DNA from: a virus
Virus record (IMG/VR): IMGVR_UViG_3300044957_000484
Coordinates: 1 to 34,259 of that record
Reading direction: 5' to 3' (one strand)
Length of the DNA: 34,259 bases
Shown piece after piece: positions 29,611-34,259 of this stretch. The translations under genes were made by a program, and so were the position numbers. Under the pieces are notes generated by a model. The model had not been told where the DNA came from. It saw only the letters and a program-made list of their open reading frames with translations, and did no database searches. The first letter of the stretch is position 1. Each line of letters begins with the position of its first letter.

Positions 29611-30195
29611 CTATGCGCTCATAGTTTTCAATAAATAATTATCCCTTGGGTAATCTTTCTTGTCTATAAATTGCCATAAATCGAGCCTGTTTCTTATGAC
29701 TAAATATAACTCGTCCGAGTCAACTTCGTTTTCAGACAAGTGGCTAACGCTTTGAGAATATTCTCCGCCTAATTCTCTAATGTAAAGATAAAGGGCTTCG
29801 CTGCAAATAATACCGTGTGGCCAAAAGTTTTTGCGCTTACTTCTGAAACCAATCTTGTTTAGAGCCCAGTCAATAATGAACCAATACCGTTGAAATACGC
29901 CATAGATCACTCCAGAGGCGTTGTTGAGCATAAAAAGGTTTGCTCTATCTATATCGGCTTTTGAAGCCTTAATTGGCCTATATATTTCCCAAACGTCCGT
30001 TGTCTTTGCGTATGTTTCTATTGAGAGGATACTTACGGTCATATTTGACTCAATAAGCGTCTTTTGACCAGCTACTTCCTGAAAGAAGCTAAAACAGTGA
30101 GACCAAGGGCCACCAGTAAAGAACCTGACTAACTTTGACCAAAATGATTCTGGGTTATAAGAAAAACAAATATCACCGTTTTGAGAGTTAATCAT
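29611..30195 (-). CDS. Permuted NlpC/P60 (YiiX-like) papain-fold hydrolase
   Basis: This 194-aa protein has the layout of the YiiX/YebB group. It starts with GDICFSYNPES, then FFTGGPWSHCFSFF with H33, a following strand with E49 (TLIESN), and late in the chain HGIICSEALYLY with Cys131. In this circularly permuted papain fold the His comes before the Cys. Family members cleave peptide, amide or lipid bonds. Here it sits between fibre genes, so it may modify the wall or surface during entry. It starts with an ATGA overlap and AAGGTGG. The fold call is good; the substrate is unknown. Confidence 0.65.
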   Translation of the reverse strand: MINSQNGDICFSYNPESFWSKLVRFFTGGPWSHCFSFFQEVAGQKTLIESNMTVSILSIETYAKTTDVWEIYRPIKASKADIDRANLFMLNNASGVIYGVFQRYWFIIDWALNKIGFRSKRKNFWPHGIICSEALYLYIRELGGEYSQSVSHLSENEVDSDELYLVIRNRLDLWQFIDKKDYPRDNYLLKTMSA

Positions 30196-30860
30196 GCCAC
30201 CTTACCTAAAAATAAATTACAATAAACAGTTGTGGCGGTGCTACCTTGCGCCATCTTGAACTTCATTTCTACAAAAAAACCAGATTTGATATTACCATAA
30301 TATCCCATTAAGTTTTGCTCGACCTCTATTTCTCCACCAACTTGTGGAGATGGCCAAAAGTACCAGCCTGAGTTTTCGCTATCTGCATCAACATCATGAT
30401 AAGTTCCCAGTACAGTTTCCGCGCCGTAACCAGCTATATTATCCACATCAACAACGTTAATCTCCGTTACAGCGTCACCAAAAGTAAATACGTCGGTAAA
30501 AGCATAACCCCCAGCTATATACCTAGAATCTTGACCTACAATCCCTGGCACCCTTATCCGAATTACGGCCTCGCCATTTTGGTTAATGATTGCTTTAGCT
30601 TTAGCAATTTGAAGTCTAATATCTTCGCGCTCGAACTGTGTGCGGGCATTATCTGTAACGATATTACCTATGCTATTCTTGTAGTTGTTTTCAAAGTCTA
30701 GCTGATCTGCTCCGCTATCTTTATGCATTTTACAAACAACAGTAAACTGATTTTGTTTTGCATAAATAAAATAGTGATTTGCTAATTCAAAATAAAGTAT
30801 GCTCCACTGAACTCCGCCTAGGACCTGATTTTTAAACTCCGCCCATGGTAATTCGATCAT
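30192..30860 (-). CDS. Putative virion/tail protein
   Basis: I start this 222-aa protein at the ATG at 30860, which overlaps the preceding stop as ATGA and has GGAGG seven bases upstream; an in-frame GTG or ATG further up is rejected. The N-terminal 60 residues (MIELPWAEFKNQVLGGVQWS) with a D-Q-L-D-F-E-N-N-Y-K segment are a pattern I associate with small tail or baseplate proteins of many phages. The rest is beta-rich with a Trp-Tyr-Phe-Trp stretch (NSGWYFWPSPQ). Function unassigned. Confidence 0.6.
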   Translation of the reverse strand: MIELPWAEFKNQVLGGVQWSILYFELANHYFIYAKQNQFTVVCKMHKDSGADQLDFENNYKNSIGNIVTDNARTQFEREDIRLQIAKAKAIINQNGEAVIRIRVPGIVGQDSRYIAGGYAFTDVFTFGDAVTEINVVDVDNIAGYGAETVLGTYHDVDADSENSGWYFWPSPQVGGEIEVEQNLMGYYGNIKSGFFVEMKFKMAQGSTATTVYCNLFLGKVA

Positions 30861-31789
30861 GTTGTGGCCTCCGTGAAAACACAAATCACGTCAAACGTTC
30901 CAGACGTGGAGTTGACCGTTTGCTTTAACGTAAGCCCCTCGCCCGCTCTAATTGTAATCGCTTTTTCATTCATTTGCGGCGCATATAGCGGAATAAGATT
31001 TTGCAATCCATGGTCTGCGCTATCGGCGTCTGCTGCACCAGTCGACCATTCATCGCTACCCCATATCCATCTATAAAGCGCGGGTGTTGCCTCACCAGCT
31101 ATTGTTGCTCCAGTTCTTGCCGTTACATTTACGCTTAGCGTGTCAGCTGTGTCATGGGTTTGTGGAGTGATTGAGGTTCCCACAGAGTGGCCGGTCATTC
31201 TAAACAAGCTAAAATCTGCATTGATACCAGTTACAGCGGCGTTTTGTGTGTTGATTAAATAAATCTTTTGTATGCGAACGACAACGCCAGAGCCACCAGC
31301 ATTAAGGAGCGAAAACATTGATTTGTTGTTTCCCAAAGCAGCCGCTTGTGCTCTTGCTACAAATGTTTTTCTTGTGTCTGCACCAACTGCGATAGAGGAA
31401 ACGCTAACAGGAATTGTCGATTGATCGCTTGCCATTGTAACCGGCATTGAGTTTGCCATTGTCGTTTGACCTAATGCTGCTGGAATACCAGCGTCAATAG
31501 ATGCGAGAGAGGCATTTGTTGTTGCTTGATTTGCAGCGGTAGCTGCACCAGTTGGTAATGGCAAACTTGCAGCTGAAATTGGTACAGCAGATTGATTTGA
31601 TGCAATTACAACCGGCTGGGAAGCAGCCATAGTCGTTTGGCCCAAGGGCGGCGTCTTTGTGTCAATGGACGATAAAGAAGTATTGCCAGTTGTTTGTAGC
31701 GCTGAAGTTGATGCGCCAGTAGGTAATGGCAAGGAAGCGGCGCTTATCGCCTGCGTGCCATCCGCTGAATCTAAGTCATTAACTGCCAC
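30857..31789 (-). CDS. Fibre protein with repeats
   Basis: This 310-aa protein has an N-terminal half of two repeats: ISAASLPLPTGA, then a helix with SLSSID or SLASID, then LGQTTMA and a strand ending SNQSAVP or SDQSTIP. The PLPTGA...LGQTTMANSMPV pattern is common in phage head or tail fibres and probably forms an elongated trimer. Residues about 130-310 form a globular beta domain with an unusual Trp pair (YRWIWGSDEWS). The start is GTG at 31789 behind AGAGGA, overlapping the previous gene. Confidence 0.65.
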   Translation of the reverse strand: MAVNDLDSADGTQAISAASLPLPTGASTSALQTTGNTSLSSIDTKTPPLGQTTMAASQPVVIASNQSAVPISAASLPLPTGAATAANQATTNASLASIDAGIPAALGQTTMANSMPVTMASDQSTIPVSVSSIAVGADTRKTFVARAQAAALGNNKSMFSLLNAGGSGVVVRIQKIYLINTQNAAVTGINADFSLFRMTGHSVGTSITPQTHDTADTLSVNVTARTGATIAGEATPALYRWIWGSDEWSTGAADADSADHGLQNLIPLYAPQMNEKAITIRAGEGLTLKQTVNSTSGTFDVICVFTEATT

Positions 31790-32015
31790 TTGATTCCTCT
31801 ACCCCGTCTAGATCTTTTCTAATTGTTTCAGGAGGCGGAGCCTCCAATGTTTTCTCGATTCTCTTATCTAATTCCAGAAACCATTTGAAAAGGGAGCCGC
31901 AATGCGTAATTGCGTCCCCCTTTATCTCGAACTTTCCTTGCTTTATGAGGTTCTGAAAAGCCCTGCATATTTCAACATCTTTTTTCTCTAACTTTGTGTA
32001 CACAGGGCTTAGCAT
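31779..32015 (-). CDS. 78-aa hypothetical virion-cluster protein
   Basis: This small helical protein starts MLSPVYTKLEKKDVEICRAF; a middle GDAITHCGSLFKWFLELDKR and an acidic Ser/Gly tail follow. GAGGTGAG precedes the ATG. There is no membrane span. It lies between fibre genes and overlaps the next start by 11 bases. The family is not recognised; an assembly factor is possible. Confidence 0.55.
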   Translation of the reverse strand: MLSPVYTKLEKKDVEICRAFQNLIKQGKFEIKGDAITHCGSLFKWFLELDKRIEKTLEAPPPETIRKDLDGVEESSGS

Positions 32016-32028
32016 TATCTCACCTCAA

Positions 32029-32868
32029 TTACGCAGCGTATTCAGCCACTCGAACGTCGGTAGAACCGGCGCCGGTAACATAGAAGATTGCCGCACCGTT
32101 ATCTAGGGCCTGCTCGTAAGAAGAACCTTTTGGGATCTTCAATCCGTTTGCAGAGGTAACTCCAGTAACGTGGCGAATATAAAGGTCTTGGCTACCCAAA
32201 TTTTGGATTTCTACCCGGAGGCGATTTGCAAAACTTGTGATAGAACCTTCGGTAGTATTTGCAGTAAAATTGCTTACTTGCCAGCTGCTATAGCCAGACT
32301 CAGTAAACTGTGCGTTGAGAGATCCATCTGCGTTAATAGCTAGTTGATCCCCAGCGCCATCAAACAGACCCACCTTTAACGCGCCCAAAGAGTTAACTTG
32401 GAGCGGTGCATAGTCACCATCCGCGCTTACAAGCGAAGTATTGGCATCCCTACGCACTGATAAAATTTGAACCCCAATATCGGCCGACACATGGGCGGAA
32501 TCTTCGGCATAAAATCCAGCCAAAGTACCGTCAACAGTGATGGATCCACCGCCGTCGCCGATAACCCATGGAGAGGTTGACTGAGTAACAGCAACGGTTC
32601 CAGTGATTGACACGGAGCCATCAACAGTAATTGAGTTACCGCCGTCCTGAATATTTACAGCGCTCGCGCCACCCGGATTCTGCACCGTGATCGACTCAAG
32701 AGCAGCAAGAGACGCCGCACCAAGTTCCACTGTACCGTCAACAGTTAACGACCCGCCGTTATCTGTTACCGCAATGCTACCGTCCGCCGCTATTGCAAGA
32801 GCATCTCCCGCGCTATCAATAATAGCAATGCTATGATTTAAGTGACTAATTGAATCAATAGTTATCAT
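32029..32868 (-). CDS. Fibre protein with beta repeats
   Basis: This 279-aa protein has a repeated beta pattern (GSIAVTDNGGSLTVDGTVEL, GGNSITVDGSVSITGTVAV, GGSITVDGTLAG) often seen in phage fibres and decoration proteins. The middle has a stretch similar to the 568-aa protein (ILSVRRDANTSLVSADGDYA). The C-terminal 75 residues (RLRVEIQNLGSQDLYIRHVT...) form a small beta domain that recurs in two neighbours. AGGGGG precedes the ATG. Confidence 0.65.
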   Translation of the reverse strand: MITIDSISHLNHSIAIIDSAGDALAIAADGSIAVTDNGGSLTVDGTVELGAASLAALESITVQNPGGASAVNIQDGGNSITVDGSVSITGTVAVTQSTSPWVIGDGGGSITVDGTLAGFYAEDSAHVSADIGVQILSVRRDANTSLVSADGDYAPLQVNSLGALKVGLFDGAGDQLAINADGSLNAQFTESGYSSWQVSNFTANTTEGSITSFANRLRVEIQNLGSQDLYIRHVTGVTSANGLKIPKGSSYEQALDNGAAIFYVTGAGSTDVRVAEYAA

Positions 32869-32882
32869 TTATTCCCCCTTTT

Positions 32883-33197
32883 TTACGTCCATTCAAGTAT
32901 TTCAGCAATTTGTGACCCGACATCACTCCTTAGATAAACCGTTGTTGTTGATAGATCTAAGTTATCATCTGAGTATACAGCACCGGCTTCTATCGTAAAA
33001 TAAAGAATTGCAGTATCTCCAGAAACAAAAGCAACACGGCACTTACCTTTAGTCCGCATCCTAATCATGAGCCTTTTTGTTGAGTTATTCAAAACTTGTG
33101 AATACTCATTGTTCGCCGTGGGCATTGAAAGATTGTATATCGTCGGGTTAGTCGCAAGTATCGGTTTGACTCTGGCTGTTTGTGTTTGATTACTCAT
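32883..33197 (-). CDS. 104-aa small beta-rich virion protein
   Basis: This all-beta protein has a basic N-terminus, RLMIRMRTKGKCRVAFVS as a central strand pair, and an ending TTVYLRSDVGSQIAEILEW. It resembles the repeated small beta domain of its neighbours, most clearly in its ending (VYLRSDVG...E). It begins next to the stop of the preceding gene with a weak GGAAG. Probably a capsid decoration or fibre part; the role is unproven. Confidence 0.5.
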   Translation of the reverse strand: MSNQTQTARVKPILATNPTIYNLSMPTANNEYSQVLNNSTKRLMIRMRTKGKCRVAFVSGDTAILYFTIEAGAVYSDDNLDLSTTTVYLRSDVGSQIAEILEWT

Positions 33198-33565
33198 TAG
33201 GCGACTTCCATAACCTTAATTTTTATCGTTTTACCTGTTTCAGCTATTCCGAATAAAACTATAGCATCCGTAATGTTAATATTGAAAGACTCTAAGGGTC
33301 CAATTTCATGACCCGCGGTTGTTCCATTTACTCTATTTGCGGCTACGCTCGCGGAGCTCGAAATAAAAAGGGTTTCTGTAGTCGATAGGTTTGAAATGGT
33401 TATAGAGTTTCTATCGGCTAACGCAACAAGCGGCAATGCGGACGCAACGTCTGTCACGTCTTTAGTAGTAACAACCATTGCAGTAAATAAACCAGAAACG
33501 ACTACTGTTGAGCCGTCCGCTAAGGTTACTGTACTCCGCCCTGGTCCGCCGCCTAGCCTAGACAT
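33197..33565 (-). CDS. 122-aa small beta-rich virion protein
   Basis: An N-terminal beta pair (RSTVTLADGSTVVVSG) leads into a small beta domain: ITISNLSTTETLFISSSASV, then GHEIGPLESFNINI and FGIAETGKTIKIKVMEV. This layout (strand with N-L-S, strand with LFIS, a G-P-x-E-S turn, final strand with V-x-E) recurs in two neighbours. The ribosome-binding site is weak. It follows the 40-aa membrane gene directly. Probably a decoration or fibre component. Confidence 0.55.
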   Translation of the reverse strand: MSRLGGGPGRSTVTLADGSTVVVSGLFTAMVVTTKDVTDVASALPLVALADRNSITISNLSTTETLFISSSASVAANRVNGTTAGHEIGPLESFNINITDAIVLFGIAETGKTIKIKVMEVA

Positions 33566-33688
33566 TTAAACTAACCTACCAAGAGCAAAGCCAATGATTA
33601 AAGATATTATGCAGCAAATAGGAATTAGGCTTTGAGCCTTTTTCCATCTTCTGTAAAAAATATCTTGAGGAGCTCTAATCCCGCCCAT
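33566..33688 (-). CDS. 40-aa single-span membrane peptide
   Basis: I start at the ATG at 33688, which shares its A with the preceding stop (TAATG) and has AGGGAG upstream. The peptide is MGGIRAPQDIFYRRWKKAQS followed by a hydrophobic span rich in Ile, Cys and Leu and the end GRLV. The basic N-terminus should stay inside. No family is recognised. Confidence 0.5.
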   Translation of the reverse strand: MGGIRAPQDIFYRRWKKAQSLIPICCIISLIIGFALGRLV

Positions 33689-33981
33689 TATCTCCACTCC
33701 CTTATGAGTAGTTTCTTGTTCCCCGTCCCACCGTGAATTGCAAAAACATCGCCTAACCAAAGGTTAGCAAAGTCTATCTCGTAGGAAAAGCCGTCCGCGG
33801 ATATTCTCACCCCATCGTCCACGGCTGCGGCGCTTCCGAAGGATAGGAAGATATTTTCATCTGAATTGTTTATAAACTCAGCAAATTTTCTTTGCTCATT
33901 TGCAGCTAATACAAGCTGAGAGGTTGTTGTTACGTTAAACGGCGCACTTAGAATCGTTCTAATCGGTCTATGACCAAACAT
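33688..33981 (-). CDS. 97-aa small beta-rich virion protein
   Basis: Most of this protein is one copy of the small beta domain seen in two neighbours: FAEFINNSDENIFLSFGSAA, then DGVRISADGFSYEIDFANL and VFAIHGGTGNKKLLIREW. AAAGG precedes the ATG. Proteins of this type lie beside capsid genes in several phages, where head decoration is suspected. It shares one base with the following membrane peptide gene. Confidence 0.55.
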   Translation of the reverse strand: MFGHRPIRTILSAPFNVTTTSQLVLAANEQRKFAEFINNSDENIFLSFGSAAAVDDGVRISADGFSYEIDFANLWLGDVFAIHGGTGNKKLLIREWR

Positions 33982-33993
33982 GTTTAGCCTTTC

Positions 33994-34259
33994 TTAAAAG
34001 AAAGGGTAACCGATAAGCCTTTCAATTACGAAAGTGCTAAGCGCTCCGACCGTGTATGCTATTAAACAAAAACAAACGAGTTTCTTTTTATCAAGAGTCT
34101 TTACCTGAACCTCTTTGACGACTTCTTTTATAACTTCCTTAACTACAGGATCACTCGGCTTTGCATTTGCTAGATATACAACCTTGCCCGATTGCTGTTT
34201 AAGTTCCCCTAATTCTTTTAGTGTCTGGTTTAATCTTGCAATCAAAGAGGGATCGTCTT
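33994..34259 (-). CDS. C-terminal part of a membrane protein (5' end beyond the window)
   Basis: The frame is open to the right edge: upstream of an internal TTG at 34245 it reads Asp-Asp-Pro-Ser without a stop, so the true start lies outside. The visible part has a helical start with LIARLNQTLKELGELKQQ, a Val/Lys/Glu-rich stretch (VVKEVIKEVVKEVQVK), and a C-terminal membrane span (about 20 residues, CLIAYTVGALSTFVIE). No family is recognised; it follows the capsid-side genes of the late operon. Confidence 0.55.
   Translation of the reverse strand, partial: DDPSLIARLNQTLKELGELKQQSGKVVYLANAKPSDPVVKEVIKEVVKEVQVKTLDKKKLVCFCLIAYTVGALSTFVIERLIGYPFF

Overview
This window is part of the genome of a tailed, probably short-tailed (podovirus-like) double-stranded DNA phage. 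The evidence is a complete packaging pair (terS, terL), a scaffold-like protein, a 627-aa portal, a head-to-tail adaptor, a long set of virion and fibre genes, and a replication/recombination block. The host is most likely Gram-negative: there are three lipobox-bearing lipoproteins, one a lytic transglycosylase and another nested in a spanin-like arrangement. I see no integrase, phage RNA polymerase, DNA polymerase, tRNA or CRISPR array. I cannot name the host or the phage genus.

Layout. (1) 1-2606, minus strand: terS, terL, a hairpin, a scaffold-like gene, and the first 22 codons of what is probably the major capsid gene, cut by the left edge. (2) 2607-3766: a divergent intergenic region, a RusA-type resolvase (plus), a 65-aa protein with a sliding-clamp-binding motif (minus), and a 336-bp non-coding region with inverted repeats and five ACCGACAC iterons beside an AT tract, the best origin candidate here. 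(3) 3767-6244, minus: a primase-polymerase/helicase and a small Cro-like repressor. (4) 6297-12487, plus: an early operon with a recombination trio (Sak4-like ATPase, DUF669 ssDNA-binding protein, YqaJ exonuclease). It continues with a chain of very small, overlapping, translationally coupled genes. These include a 36-aa membrane peptide, a lipoprotein transglycosylase, a probable Acb2/Tad1-type anti-CBASS sponge, and several small membrane and zinc-binding proteins. The strand ends with a DEDD nuclease carrying a zinc ribbon. (5) 12492-34259, minus: the late block. Read in its own direction it runs from small beta-rich virion proteins, through fibre proteins full of internal repeats and a permuted NlpC/P60-type enzyme, to a holin/spanin-like lysis cassette. 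Then come a methionine-rich protein, adaptor, large beta-rich tail protein, internal/ejection proteins, portal and an M15 peptidase endolysin.

How it fits together. Divergent promoters on either side of the Cro-like gene and beside terS probably separate early (plus) from late (minus) transcription. The early products would copy and recombine the DNA and counter host defence. The late products would package DNA, build the particle and lyse the cell. The most interesting items are the Acb2-like sponge inside a cluster of uncharacterised micro-genes, the clamp-motif protein beside the iteron region, the methionine-rich virion-cluster protein, and the fibre repeats that are conserved in protein but heavily diverged at synonymous sites.

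Function calls rest on motif recognition by eye. No database or structure search was run.
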